From Phallusia mammillata (taxonomy: Eukaryota > Chordata > Ascidiacea > Phlebobranchia > Ascidiidae), in NCBI GenBank assembly GCA_003260075.1, contig QLIY01000828.1:1-64000 (forward strand): a stretch of 64,000 nucleotides of DNA, read 5' to 3'. A model generated the notes under the pieces. That model had not been told where the DNA came from and did not search any database. It saw only the letters and a list, made by a program, of their open reading frames with translations. The position numbers and the translations under genes are program-made. Of this stretch, positions 11,501 through 22,407 are shown piece by piece (the first letter of the stretch is position 1; every line of letters begins with the position of its first letter).

Positions 11501-14500
11501 GCATGAAATACCTCTTAATCATACAAAGCCGTTCAACATAAATTTATGTTTCAAGCCAACGTTCTTGGGCCTATTGCGACACCAGACCCGATCACCAACA
11601 GATACAACAACCTGCAGAACTTGATTCGTCAACCAGCAGGCTGTGGGGAGCAAAATATGATTAGAACAGCTCCTATTGTTTTCATTCACAAATATCGACT
11701 GGCCACAGGTCAGGTGTTAACTGGGGGTCCAGAAGAGGAGCAAGTGGTTAACTCTATTCAGCAAGGTGAACTTCTTAACCTTGGTTGGTCCAACATCTAA
11801 AGCTAAAAAGTACTTAAAGACGGCTGTTCAAAATTTACATTAAATATGATTTCACAATCGATAACCAAATGTGTTCCGCGTTAAGGTTGGACAATTCAGC
11901 TTAAGTGGCGGTCAGACAGCGTTGGAAAGAGAGCCTGGGCAGTATATAATCATTATCTACCAAGTGTTTGGTGAGTCTTTGTAAAATGTTTACACCAAAA
12001 GTCTATGGACAAAATTATGGTGAACAACATGGAATCCCAAAATTGTTACGGGAAAACCGTTTTTAAACTGCTAACTGCAGCATTGTTGAACCAACCGTCG
12101 GTTAAAAGAACGAAATTTTTCGTAATCCTGGACTGGCCTTCCCCCTTCCCCCAAAAAATCAAAACATTTTTTCTTAGGTTAAATGCTTTTGTTGACCGAG
12201 TGTTCGTAGAGGCTCGAGACATTATGGTGGATCTCGATCCAGCACCCATTTGCTCGTCGCTGATTTGGTTGATGGAACAGCAAAAGCAAGATGGCAGATT
12301 TGTGGAAAGCTTTCCCGTTCTCCACCAAGAAATGGACGTAGGTCATCAAACTTTGGCTGCATTTTTCACCATAAATATACATTACAATTTTCCCATGTTC
12401 TGTTCCTTTGACAGCTTGTTATTGGTTGAGTGTTTTGATCAAAATTTTGATACCCTTCGAAGGGTGGATAAACTACAATAACAGAAAGATCAAATTTACT
12501 GGCATGTTATTTTTGCTTTAAGGGTTTGGTTCAAGGTGACATTGCGATGACGGCTTACGTGACTGTGACGCTTGGCATGGCTGGCCGGGCTTGTCCACAC
12601 CTGGCAAGGAATCTTAATGAGGCGAAAGACAATGCCTTACGTTTCCTGGACGACCAATCGACCGCTATGATGAATAACGCATACGTAACAGCTGTGACGG
12701 CGTACGGACTTGCAATGAACGAGGGTTATGAAAATCTTGCACGCGCATGGAACAACAGGTAAAATGGCCATCTGGAGGTTGACACTGAAAAGTGGCGTTT
12801 TTGCTTTCGACCCAACAGAAATCAACCATATTTTTATGTTGTGCCCAAGTAATGAACCAATGAAGTTCTTAAACAATATATCCATACGCGGTTTTTTTTA
12901 AGGTTTGGTTTGGGTGACCGCTAAGTAGTTTTAAGAGACCGCAAGTGTTCATTTAAATACCAAAAAATAACCATATTTGCAAAAAATAGCCATAAGTCCA
13001 AATTTTGGGAAACCGCTGGAGAAAAAAAAAAACTGCCCATACGTATGTTCAAAATGTTCTGTCCTCCTCATTTTATACATGATATTTCAAACGAACGTCC
13101 TGTTATTACCTATCTTTTTACCTAGATTGCGTGGCTTGTGCACTGAAACTGCACAGCATATTTACTGCCAAAGCGCCGGCGGCCAAGCGGGGAGAGTTGA
13201 AACAACTTCTTACGCTCTCCTGGCCCAGATCGCCCTTGTTTCCGATGTCGGTGGGTGTTTGTGAGATTTAGTGAAAAAGACAACCTAGTCTACACAAACA
13301 AATTCCTGGTTTTGTTTTTTTGTCAGCAACCGAGGATGAGATGTCACGGGTTCGTAAGATGGCTCTCTGGCTAATTGAGCAACGAAACAGTTTTGGTGGA
13401 TCACAAACTACTCAAGACACAGTGATGGCTCTGCAAGCCTCTGCCGAATACATGAAGTGGATTCACACGATCGTGAGTTACAAAAGTGTATAAATCAGTA
13501 TGTACTTGGCGACTATGTTACCTGACTTATCAGTCGATTACTTCCTGCAGGCAATGTATGATTCGATGTACATGTGCAACAAGTAAAGCTTTGCGGAAAA
13601 TAAATTATTGCTTTCCACAGAATATGTTACCTGACGAATAATTCAATGTAACTGAAACTTAACTTCGGTATAAAGGAACATCAATTTTTTGTAAAGAACG
13701 CAGAACCTCCGCCAACTAATATGAACGTCACATTCTCGTCTATGTTTCATGGAGCTGACTGGCAAAACCAACCTGTGAAGATTGCATTGGACGAGTCAAA
13801 TGAAGCTGTGCGTCATGAACTCGAGGTTCCAAATAACGTCATAGGCATGCCGGTTGATGTTAACATTGAAGGTGCGTGGCTGTTAGACTACAACTTCAAT
13901 CAGCGTGAATTTATGCGCTTTTTTACCATATTGTTTGCGTTTTTGAAATCCGCATTGCATTAAAACAGTCTTTCTCAACCTTATACACCAATTGCATACC
14001 ACCTGACAACTTCCTAAACCTTGCCACCTAAACTCTGTTTAATGGATATAATCTAAGATAGGCTTGTATTCATGATTTGAGGCAATGTTAAACCCCACAG
14101 AACCAAAATAAGGACGAAACACAACCATTCTGTACTAATAGCCAGGTAGATAAACTTTTGTTTTCATGTCAAACGCGTAGGGTACGACTTCGCGTGACGT
14201 CATAAATGATTCGGTTGATTCGGCCAAAACCGCCGAATATTCGGTTTCGGCCGAATCGAAATTTCGCCGATTTAGTCCATCATTAATTTAAACCTTGCCT
14301 CGTTTTTGTCCAGGCGTTGGAGAAGCATCAATGTCGTACAGGTGCACATGGAGAGAAAACGTTGATGGCAAGAACTGCCAGTTCGAAATCACCGTCCCCC
14401 CCCCCGACCAAAGTGATCCGCGATCCCCAGGACGTGGACGATCCTCAAACATATCTTAAACTAAAAGTAATCATAAAAAGTTATTTAAATGCAAAATACA

Positions 14501-17500
14501 AACTTTGTTAAATACAGTTTAAGTTTTATTAGGTAATAGAGATACGGTCAGGGAAAAATTTAAGTCGTTTACGATTTGTATATGTGCGTAGTTTGGTTGT
14601 GTGTCAAATCCATTTTGTTGGTGTAACAGATATTTTTGTTTTAAAGAAAGTTGAACCATATTTCAACTCATTGATTTGATGCTTTACTGTCCACAGATCA
14701 ACATTCAAAAACCGGAAAGTCCTAAAGCCAACATGTCCATCGTTGATGTAGGATTAATATCAGGTTTTGTCCCGGTTCGGCAAAGTATTGATAATTTGGA
14801 AAAAAACAACCGCGTGGACGGTACTGGTACGCAAAAAGTAGTGTTACAACATGCATGATTTTGTACTCAGTTTTTGTGAAACCAAAAAGTTAGGTCCCAT
14901 TTACTCAACAGGTAAATTACAGTAGAAACATGCTGTTCCGGTTTTGTTCGCTCTCACGTAGTTTCTATATTAGGGTTGCTATACCTGAAGGGACCAAATT
15001 CCGACAATTTTAATACATACCTTTCTTGAAACTAAACTGGCGACGTGTTGCGTGTTATACAATCGTGTATCAAAAACCGCACAGACAACAATAAACGTAA
15101 ACAGCTTTAAATACACTTGTGCGCCGAAATAAGGAAGAAATCAGTCGGTTTAGAATGGTAACGTGATGGGGCATTGCCACCCTGGCTTGAATCACCATAT
15201 CAAGGAAATTTTGGCCACCTTTAGTTGTAGTTTACTAAATACCGAATTCCGGACATTGGGCGTGTGATTTAAATTAGTTTTGCATTCTTAAATTAGATTT
15301 TACAAGTTTATTCTCCTTTAGTTGACAGATACGAAGTAACCGACAACTCGGTTAAATTCTACTTAAGTGAAATCAACCAGAACGACACTGTATTGAGCTT
15401 TAAACTGAGACAAGAAAGTGTCATAAAAAACCCGCAACCCGTTGCTGTGAAAGTCTACGATTACTACAATCCCGAGGTAAAATAATTGCAAAACCTATGA
15501 TTTGCTCAAATTTATCATAATGTGAACATGCAATATTTTCTAAACGCATTTAACTGTATCAACTATCTTATGTTATTTTTTTCATCCGAAAAAAAAGGTA
15601 TTTTTTGTGAAGTGTCGTTAGCAAACAAAAGCACATGGAAAGTTTCTAGTTCGTGGTAAATTCCGTGAACACGTATAGGCGATTTTTTAAAACTTCAACA
15701 CGGTTTCAAACCTTTGCAAGCGCTTGCAAGTCATTAGGTTTTACCTGTATTAGCAGCAGCAAACAGTTCAAGACTGATTTAGGCACTGCGTCTACCTTTA
15801 CGAAGTTAACTTTTGCACGCAGATTTCATGTTCAAAATTTTACGCGTTGGACGATCGTGTCGAACTTCGAGTAGCTTGCAACAACGCTGCAGAAAGGTCG
15901 CAACGGATTTGCAAATGTGCGGAAGGAGGATGTCCAAAGTGCAGGTAACAATGGGGAGTGATCATTTCGTACAAGAGGTCATTTCGTATAAGAGCCTCCA
16001 AACTTTTTTCGCTACCGTCGTAAATAGCGCTGGCCGCATGGTTTTTATGCCCTAGCGCTGTCTTTCCAAACTTACTCCGAAAGTACATAAACTGTAATGG
16101 AAGCCAAACCAGTTTAAGCATAAAAAGAACCGAATTCAATAGGCGCTGCCTGCCACGTCAAGACAGGAGCGTAGTCGTTTTTATTGGTATTCTTTGATAA
16201 TAAGTATTTTTTATGAATACTTTTTGGGTTTCCCTCTGCATTAGCCCAGTCAATATAAAAAACACATTTTTCAACTAGTTATGAGTTTATATTAAATTTG
16301 TAAACTGGGTGTTAGGACTCGTGAAGAAGTCGCAACGGACTCAAAGTGCATCATACTTCCAGTTGCTAATAACAGGTACAGATTGTTTATTATCATACAC
16401 CTGCAAATGTTTGCGAGGCTTTTCAACATGTGAAATTGCCACATCAATTTGTTACACGTAACATACTTATGTACACAATTCATATTTCCTAACTAGAAAC
16501 AAACAAGCCAAATATTTGTGTAAAACATAACGTTTCGGTAGCAACTTATTCTCAAAACCTACGCGATCCTGGCAAACCGCTCAAAACGACTGAAATGTTT
16601 TACCGATTTATTTTAAGTTACCAAAATCGGGATATTTCGACCCAAAATTCAGATGCAATTTTTAAGGTTTTGCCGCAAGTTTTTGTATTTTGAAATTCTG
16701 CATGCTCAACTTAGTACAGATGTGAAAGTTCACCGTTCTACCTGTTCTATAACAAAAGATATGCGATGTTTTTTGTGTGCACTGAAGCCGTTTTGCGCGG
16801 TTTGTCAAGATCGCGTAGGTATTCTCAAATGAATGAATGTAAAAACCAGTAAAAGCAATAAAAAATGCGCGAATAAACTCGAATGCCAGTTAAAAAAATA
16901 ATCCAAAACCCAGTGTATAAACCTATGTTTAGAATCAACCGTTGTATATAGTATTTTCACAGTTCCTGTGAGCGAATACAACACTGTTATAAAAGCGATA
17001 AAATATTGGCAGTTAAAAACGAACGTTTTCTGAGTTTTTAGGAAAAGACGCTGCGCTGATTGGGAGGAAACTTGCATGAGAGATCCGAAAGTTGGTTGTC
17101 ATGACTCTGTGGTCAAGGCTTGCGAAAGGCTAGTATTGTATTACTTTATACCAGGGGTGGGGAACCTGCGGCCTTTTAGGGCACTAAGTGCAGCTTTCGA
17201 CGTCAGAATAAATTTTAGGATGTTGATATTTCAAACTGCACCAGGCGCTGAAAAATAGACAGAAACAGCCAAATGGTCCCGTTGTGGTACACGAAGCGAT
17301 TTCCGTAGGTTCTACAATCCTACTTGTCTTGTAATTGTTTACGCATAATCGAATGTCTTAAACACGTCTGTGATGTCACAAGCTGGCCTTAGATCATCGA
17401 TATTTGCAAACAAGCGAGTTTCTAGGTTAAATAAATCCTGAATGTTGTGTTGAAGGGGCAAATGTAGTGAGGAATAGTATTTAAGTCCTACAACTCTACG

Positions 17501-18728
17501 AGGGAATAGCAAAACGACCATTCTGTAAGTCAAAAAGATTGAACACCACTGTCCTCGGCCTGGGAAATAGTCTATGCGGCCTAAACGAATGTAAATAAAC
17601 CGTTTGGTGGCCTTTATAAACAAAAAGGTTCCCCGCCCCTGCTTTATACTGTACGCTTTTTTTCTGTTTTTTTTTTCACACAAACTCTTGTTTGACAAAA
17701 AAAAACTCTTTCGTAATTATTTTTTGATTTCTTTTTCAATTTCACACAATTAAACAAAATGTTAACTTATTTATTTCTGCTTTTAAAGGAGTTACTTATT
17801 TTATGTGACTGTGACTGAGGTACGAAAAAACCAACCACCAAACTTCGTCGAATTTGATGCAAATGTTCTGCATAATCCCAAAAAGGGTAAAGTTTCATTC
17901 CATTCTTGTTGTGTTGTGTTAACAACCGCTCCCATACTCTCTTTAGTTTGTTTTCTAACTCAACTGATGCCGTGTCGATAGAAAATATTTTTTATTTGCT
18001 AGGTTTGGACCTAACAAAAGGCAAAAAGACTTTCCGAATGAGATTTGATTGCTTTGAAAATTGCCGCGATGAAGCACTCACCAAGCAACCGGTTAGTCTA
18101 CATTACTAATGTGCATTGTGATGTTCTTAATCATCATCAATATCCTGAAAACTTTTATTCGTTGAGGAAAATATTTAAACTTTTTTTCAGAATATAGATG
18201 TGATCAAAGAAGGTCGCAACCTAATTATTTATGGAAACGAGCCGCAGAGAGCAACTAACCCGGACGGCTCGCCCTCGTAAGTGTTATAAAGGATAAGTAG
18301 CTTGAAGAAAAAGTTAACCAAAATAGACTACAATTAAAGCTAAAATAATCAGTTTTAACCGGTGTGTAGTCAGTTTGGAGTTGTAAGCGAAGCCCAATTT
18401 TGGCCCTTAAAAAAACGGAAAAGCCCGTCCTGACTCACAGCTCTGAATCAGTGTACTGTGGCACAAAGGTTATTTTATATTTATTATACACAACGAAAGG
18501 ACTTCATTTTCGTCAATGTAAAACTGATGTTTTTTTAGTTACTTATACGTCTTGGATGAGACTTCCATTATTGAAGTTGCGCAGGCTGGTAAAAAATGCA
18601 CAAAACTTCAGAAAGAAGAATGCGAATCAGCTGCTGCCATACTAAATAATGCTAAAAAATGCCTGCGCAAGCGAGTGTGCTTGCTGCATGAGAATCTAAG
18701 GAAGATGGTTGGTCGTGGATGTGGCTAA
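1119..18728 (+). CDS. C3: Complement C3-like thioester protein
   Basis: Secreted thioester protein of the C3/C4/C5 branch; expected to be cleaved and to bind covalently to targets. Exons read by frame and splice phase: 1119-1165, 1251-1362, 1524-1607, 1938-2101, 2653-2740, 2829-2972, 3190-3235, 3367-3568, 3627-3759, 3839-3963, 4048-4108, 4168-4262, 4516-4632, 4700-4778, 5201-5395, 6148-6308, 6653-6776, 8906-8981, 9159-9269, 9330-9457, 9669-9808, 10932-11101, 11161-11290, 11556-11765, 11886-11970, 12178-12337, 12523-12758, 13126-13250, 13327-13472, 13697-13871, 14314-14466, 14697-14820, 15322-15476, 15823-15944, 17042-17128, 17789-17886, 18003-18091, 18191-18276, 18539-18728. The first exon encodes a signal peptide (MITLFVLCAVITAAYG). 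About 1,650 codons, close to vertebrate C3. Macroglobulin domains precede RRKRQ, then a small anaphylatoxin-like part, GCGEQN, a VLHQEM histidine motif and C345C. Two exons appear to be missing at gaps (between 5395 and 6148, and between 9808 and 10932). Family certain; C3 rather than C4/C5 is likely. Confidence 0.93.
2280..2645. repeat. Dispersed repeat rich in GGCCCGA/AAGCCCG
   Basis: This C3-like intron holds repeated AAGCCCGA, GGCCCGA and CCCGGGCCCGA words. Similar stretches occur near 6810-7110, 7225-7290, 18370-18430, 43400-43450, 44110-44300 and 53225-53290. It behaves as a degenerate interspersed element; ends not defined. Confidence 0.4.
3356..3366 (+). repeat. C run replacing the start of a C3-like exon
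   Basis: Eleven C directly precede codons for PTFNVKIKMD. The previous exon (3190-3235) ends in phase 1 with MDKY, and C3 would continue with a few residues before this point. The splice acceptor and first one or two codons are therefore absent and the run stands in for them. Confidence 0.7.
4598..4622 (+). repeat. Single n inside a C3-like exon, with an 11-base flanking duplication
   Basis: ATGTCAATCA stands before n (4610) and TTATGTCAATCA after it. Removing one copy restores the reading frame LMSISVDT across exon 4516-4632. A second n at 4932 has the same form, with about 50 duplicated bases (4877-4931 and 4933-4983). This is what an unresolved overlap between two contig ends looks like. 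Confidence 0.8.
5541..5581 (+). repeat. 41-C run in the C3-like gene
   Basis: The sequence resumes in the middle of a coding exon (YNGSRLTRD). The complete version of that exon is at 6148-6308. The exon expected between 5395 (phase 0) and 6148 (phase 1) was not found and is probably lost here. Confidence 0.7.
5582..6548 (+). repeat. Direct duplication containing a C3-like exon
   Basis: 5582-5945 and 6204-6548 are two copies. The exon part differs by three silent changes and one Asp/Asn change. The left copy starts abruptly after the C run; the right copy is complete upstream. Both copies contain a C tract at the same site (5730-5740 and 6347-6356), which suggests that this short tract is real. 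The right copy ends in a 22-C run (6549-6570). Confidence 0.75.
5912..5995 (-). repeat. tRNA-like SINE head, minus strand
   Basis: The reverse complement contains GGGTTCGAATCCCACCG, a good pol III B box, preceded by tRNA-like sequence. The same head occurs near 19050 in the opposite orientation. It lies in a C3-like intron, so it is a SINE rather than a tRNA gene. Confidence 0.5.
6653..6776 (+). other. C3-like exon with chain-processing site
   Basis: This exon ends the beta-like chain. It carries a cysteine (QPIC) that in C3 precedes the processing site, then RRKRQ, a four-basic furin-type site, then the start of the alpha-like chain. The exon begins in phase 0 and ends in phase 1, so it joins in frame to the anaphylatoxin-like exon at 8906 or to its second copy at 7733. 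Confidence 0.85.
6943..7292 (+). repeat. Direct duplication in a C3-like intron
   Basis: 6943-7113 and 7125-7292 are near-identical, joined by 11 C at 7114-7124. Intronic, with no coding effect. Confidence 0.7.
7733..7808 (+). other. Second copy of the anaphylatoxin-like exon
   Basis: Same length and splice sites as 8906-8981 but eight base differences, which give six amino-acid changes in 24 codons (for example RQTFLEDCES against RRKFLADCEG) and one silent change. It lies in a copy of the surrounding intron that ends at a ten-C run (7822-7831). Most likely the other allele placed in tandem; a real tandem exon is possible. Confidence 0.65.
7855..8140 (-). repeat. Inverted copy of C3-like exon 4
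   Basis: The reverse complement of this stretch matches 1820-2104, including the coding exon 1938-2101, with small differences (for example NGDDMYVEL against NGDNMYVEL). It lies between C runs at 7822-7831 and 8447-8456. Just past the matching part (8146) a hAT-like end, CAGGGGTGGCCAACC, begins that is absent from 1820. It reads as an alternative-allele contig placed here in reverse. Confidence 0.75.
8906..8981 (+). other. Anaphylatoxin-like exon of the C3-like gene (copy used in the gene model)
   Basis: The 76-base exon encodes RRKFLADCEGNGRDNESGEL and then CLKR. It splices in frame to the exon at 9159, giving CLKRKGRFRR and then SNSAEK, which aligns with the convertase cleavage region of C3 (Arg-Ser-Asn). 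Only two cysteines are visible where vertebrate C3a has six, so either a phase 1-1 exon is missing nearby or the peptide is reduced. A second copy lies at 7733-7808. Confidence 0.7.
9584..10023 (+). repeat. Partial duplication of a C3-like exon
   Basis: 9867-10023 repeats the intron end and first bases of exon 9669-9808, then stops at ten C (10024-10033). The homologue of the C3 segment between 9808 and 10932 is absent. The phases (0 before, 1 after) require a further exon, so one was probably lost here. Confidence 0.6.
11190..11582 (+). repeat. Direct duplication of the exon before the thioester exon
   Basis: 11190-11381 and 11392-11582 are copies separated by ten C. The exon copies differ only at silent sites. 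The left copy also holds the first bases of the thioester exon. The correct transcript should use each exon once. Confidence 0.75.
11556..11765 (+). other. Thioester-site exon (GCGEQN)
   Basis: It encodes LIRQPAGCGEQNMIRTAP. The Cys and Gln of GCGEQ form the internal thioester in C3, C4 and alpha-2-macroglobulin. The exon at 12178-12337 supplies SFPVLHQEM, which matches the position of the catalytic histidine of C3 that speeds transfer to hydroxyl groups. Both elements are intact, so a working thioester is expected. Confidence 0.93.
13990..14290 (-). mobile_element. TTCGGCCGAA-rich non-autonomous element, minus strand
   Basis: The reverse complement of about 14160-14286 matches 39783-39910, sharing GAATCATTTATGACGTCA and the flanking TTCGGCCAAAACCGAA motifs. 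It lies in a C3-like intron. Left end not defined. Confidence 0.45.
14396..14405 (+). repeat. C run that breaks the reading frame of a C3-like exon
   Basis: Exon 14314-14466 reads CQFEITV up to the run and VIRDPQDVDDPQTYLKLK after it, but the two halves are in different frames with exactly ten C. Nine, or six or twelve, would restore the frame. This supports an arbitrary fixed-length filler. Confidence 0.65.
15823..18728 (+). other. C345C (netrin-like) domain of the C3-like protein
   Basis: Seven small exons. The first holds the cysteine-rich stretch RICKCAEGGCPKC, matching the CRCAEENC region of C3. The next give SYLFYVTVTEV, then MRFDCFENC, and a last exon with five further cysteines ending RGCG before the TAA at 18726. 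The domain separates C3/C4/C5 from alpha-2-macroglobulin and CD109, which lack it. Confidence 0.88.
17152..17641. mobile_element. Non-autonomous hAT element with perfect 8-bp TSD
   Basis: Starts CAGGGGTGGGGAACC and ends GGTTCCCCGCCCCTG as terminal inverted repeats. The target-site duplication CTTTATAC is at 17144-17151 and 17642-17649. It has no transposase. It lies in a C3-like intron 23 bases downstream of the exon ending at 17128. Confidence 0.88.
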
Positions 18729-18984
18729 TATCGCTAAAAGACGCAAAAAACAGTTTCATACCTTGTAATCAAACGTATTCTCATCCTGCTACTCTAATCA
18801 TCTTTTGGACGATGTATTTAGATTCGATGAACTGTCTAATTATACGCTTGTGTCCTAATCCGCCAAATACATGAAACTTATGTATATGATTTGTTGAGGC
18901 ATAAATACATAACTAGGACTCATATACAAATCATAGTACGCCAGGTATATTGAAGGCGTCATACCGAATTAGCCGTTCAAGCAG

Positions 18985-19575
18985 CAAACGAGGTAGGCAA
19001 CGATGGGTTCAGCTGGTAGAGGGCGTGTCCGGGTAAGGTTCATGTTTTGGGTTCGAATCCCACCGCAGGCCAGACGCTTCTAACTAGTGATGCACCGAAG
19101 TTTCGGTTGGCCGAAACATTTCGGCCGAATACGCTGTTTTTCGATGTTTCGGTTTCAGCCCGAACTTTTTTGAAAATTCGGCCGAAACCGAACTTTTTGA
19201 TTGCATGGAATTAATGCCCAAACTAGCATTTTCACCTGTACAAAACGTCATAAATTAACTAATTGTTGTATCTATAAAATACGAGCCACTTTGTCTGCAA
19301 AATATTGCACGTTTAGTAAAGCTTCCAGATGGTGTAAGTGATTTTGATTTGTCATAATTCACTTCACTCGCATCAACGACACAAGGTTCAGTTGAAAACA
19401 TCCATAGAACAGGATTTTAGGTTCGGCCTGATTCGGCCGAAATTATTCGGCCTCGTGGCCAAATATTCGGTTTCGGCCCGAACGTTTTTAGGCGGGTTCG
19501 GTGCATCACTACTTCTAACCTACTCCTTGCCGTATGTGAATGCTTGGTGACCAGCTGATAAGCCTGGCGTATACT
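18985..19575 (+). repeat. tRNA-derived SINE, split by a hAT element
   Basis: GGTTCAGCTGGTAGAGG (A-box-like) and GGGTTCGAATCCCACCG (B box) are followed by AGACGCTTCTAAC. After the inserted element the SINE resumes with CTTCTAACCTACTCCTTGCC and a tail shared with 60840-60900 and 43840-43885. A true tRNA gene is rejected because of the conserved non-tRNA tail. Confidence 0.7.
19085..19511. mobile_element. Non-autonomous hAT element (TAGTGATGCACCGAA ends), perfect TSD
   Basis: Terminal inverted repeats are TAGTGATGCACCGAA and TTCGGTGCATCACTA. The duplication CTTCTAAC is at 19077-19084 and 19512-19519. The interior is rich in TTCGGCC/GGCCGAA. No transposase. It inserted into the SINE and so is younger than it. 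Confidence 0.88.
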
Positions 19576-20134
19576 ATGATTTGTACGTGATTTGTGTACG
19601 GATGTGCGTAGGCGATCAAAAAGACATTCCTTCACTACTGTACTATAAATAAATAAAACCGATGCTGCAGTAGACCAAGCAATAGAGAGTTTGCTGCTTT
19701 AATAAACAATTGTGATAAATGAGAGTGACCTCATGTCAAAACAAGAAAACTTGGTAAAAAGATTATCAACGTCAAAATCGATCACGCTCACTCTCTTCAC
19801 TATCTTGCATCAGTTAAAATGTTGTTTGTAAGTTTTGCTTTTTTACCGGTCACAAATCATAATTTATCATGTCACACATTTTGGCGCCGACAAACGCGTT
19901 TGGATAAATGCACTTTTGAGTTGAGTTTACTTTATTTCGCTTGGAAAAGCACATATAGCGTCACAGCGTCACAGTGGCACTGAACAATCACCAAGCCGAA
20001 ATAAGTTGCACAACGTTGAAACGTTATGAGGCGCAAAGTAGTAAATGGCACAATTGCTGGATCATGATTAAAGGCGCTGCAGCTGTACCGTATTATAAAG
20101 CGTTATGGTGCGGAAGATCACCAGTGAGGCAGTT

Positions 20135-20283
20135 TGGCGCACTGTGAATATAGCACGACTAGGGGTACAAAGTGGAACCAGGTGTTAGGAAAGAGGGTGA
20201 AATCCCCCCCCCCTGGCGCACTGTGAATATAGCACGACTAGGGGTACAAAGTGGAACCAGGGTGTTAGGAAAGAGGGTGAAAT
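20135..20283 (+). repeat. 70-base direct duplication around ten C
   Basis: 20135-20203 and 20214-20283 are nearly identical. The second copy continues into a CA repeat (about 20283-20301), so the left contig end probably stopped at that microsatellite. Confidence 0.7.
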
Positions 20284-22407
20284 ACACACACACACACACA
20301 CGAAATGACCTTCCACAAGATTAGTTTACTTTAAACTACGTTATAGTTTTTGTTTAATTAAAAAAAACGGCATTATTTTAGTTTCGATCAAATCATGAAT
20401 AAAAAAGGAAGAAAAGTTAAAGCCATTTTTAAACAGCAATAAAAGGATTATGTATTGAAGTATTAAACGAAAAAAGAAAAAGAAAAACAAACATATAAAA
20501 ACAAACAAAAAAGCAAAAATGTCGAGTAACTAGATGTACTTGAAATAGAAGTCGTCAGCGCAGATTTCTCCAACGCATGACGCAAGACTTTTATGCGGTT
20601 ATGCGATACTTTTATGTAATTTCGACGGGTTAGACCCAAGTTCCAATTTGACGTGTCGAGCCTATAGTTTATTTTGTCCAAAAGAGCTCACATGAGCTTT
20701 TGACGCCTGTAGAGTTTAGCTCAAGCAAAACTGAAGTGTGCAGGGTCTTTGTGACCAGCAATGGAAATTGATTTTTGACTTTCGTGTGTGGACAAAGAGC
20801 TAGCGACGTGACTGGGAATAAATTCGGAGTTTTACAGATGTTCCTTTCTTTGACCACGTGCCTAATAATCGAAGCTTCCGGGAACAATCACTCGGTGAAC
20901 AAGTTTGTAGACGCCAATGTTTCTGCCGAGACGTGCCGCGGCGCATCTTGCACACAAGGTCACGTGGGCGGGTACGTCACAGCAAAATATGTGAAACATT
21001 GAGGTTCTGACCGAGATTTTTCCAGGGTTTTCTTTTGTTTTGGCGACAGTAGCGGGGCCGTTCCACTTCACAGCTATGACAACAGGCTATTGTCAGCCAG
21101 TCACAAGTTACGATTTATGAGCTCGGCTTCCGACTCTTGTGTGCAATCGCTTGTGCGACGACAAGTGCTACAGGCGCGAGACATGAACGCTGTATAGGGA
21201 TGCCTCAGCGGTAAACATTCCAGTCCATTCAATCGGGGCCTTTATCGCGATCGTCGAGTGACACATAGTAGCACATAATGTTGGTTCAGAAGAGAGTTTT
21301 GACCGAGAAAAGTCGGATACAATGGATTATGGCGGTTATTGGGCCAGCGGCGAGTCATCCAAAACGCACACGCCTTACGTGAAATTTTAGGAAATGCGAA
21401 GATTATTGGAATTCAGGAGAAACGGAATCTTGTTTTCATCAACAAACCGCCCCAGTTTAAAAACGCACAAAATCATGCACCTTGTTCACTTAGCTTTGTG
21501 TTTGGGCGCAGTTTACACCCTCCAGTAAAATATAAAATCTACTCTTGTTATAAACTCCGTGTCGAAACCTGTAAAGCGAAGAGGTAGTTTCTAGTGGTCA
21601 GAAAAACTAGTTTACATCATATAAGTTATTTCTTGCATTTTGTCTTTACGTTTTAAATGGTTTGACTTCGCGACATGCTAGAAAACATGTTATGCGCCTA
21701 GTAACAATATTTGACTACCGTGTCACGTCAATGGAGATATAAAACAGTATATGCGGCATCGTCACTGAGTTATGGAGACATATATGGTACATTGGTCACG
21801 ACATGTGCAAGATTACAGATCTAACAGCGCGTCTGTGGCTGCCAACACAAAAAGCTGTTTGGTTTGGGCTGGACAAAAAACCGACGCTGTTGATGTGAAA
21901 ACTTGTTTTTTCAGTCGCTCTAATAGCGCTCAAGTAAAGCGGCGATATCTTATTTGATCGCGCGTGAATGGAGACTTATGTCGAAACAGGACTTGTGGTT
22001 AGCCGGGGTAAACAACAACGGCGATAGTAACTAATATACAATGGCGATTTGCGCAACCTCATAAAAATCGCGAGATCCGATTTCGATATTCATTGCAGCG
22101 ATTACAGCGTATTTGAAACAACTTTGTATTGGAACTTTTGCCGATTTTAGCCACTCAAGAAATTGGATGCAGACATTAGGAGCTTTGAGAAAGATCAGTT
22201 ATTTAGCACGTATTTTAGAAGTTAACATGGTGAATAACTTAAATTTCTTAAATTTCTATTTTAACCTTGCAAGAATTTTGTATAATAAAATCAGTGAGTA
22301 AATTAGCTTGTGTGTGCATAACCATATAACTGCAAACACTGCAAACATTACTTTTATTCTCAGTTTTGCGTCAAAAGAAAAATACACATTAAGCATATTA
22401 ACTAAAC

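Larger units (their letters stand above)
18729..22407. other. Intergenic spacer
   Basis: Lies between the C3-like stop and the next start codon. It holds a SINE interrupted by a hAT element, a tandem copy pair near 20135-20283 and a short CA repeat. No open frame here carries recognisable domains or paired splice sites. The last part must contain the promoter and 5' UTR of the next gene. Confidence 0.6.

Noticed and set aside
17339-17698. A 119-codon minus-strand open frame in a C3-like intron
   Set aside because: It lies within a non-autonomous hAT element and crosses its border.
20283-20301. CA repeat as a regulatory element
   Set aside because: A short simple repeat at a contig-overlap site; no evidence of function.
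20775-21002. A short secreted cysteine-containing protein
   Set aside because: No splice sites, no domain and no codon pattern that separates it from chance in this AT-rich spacer.
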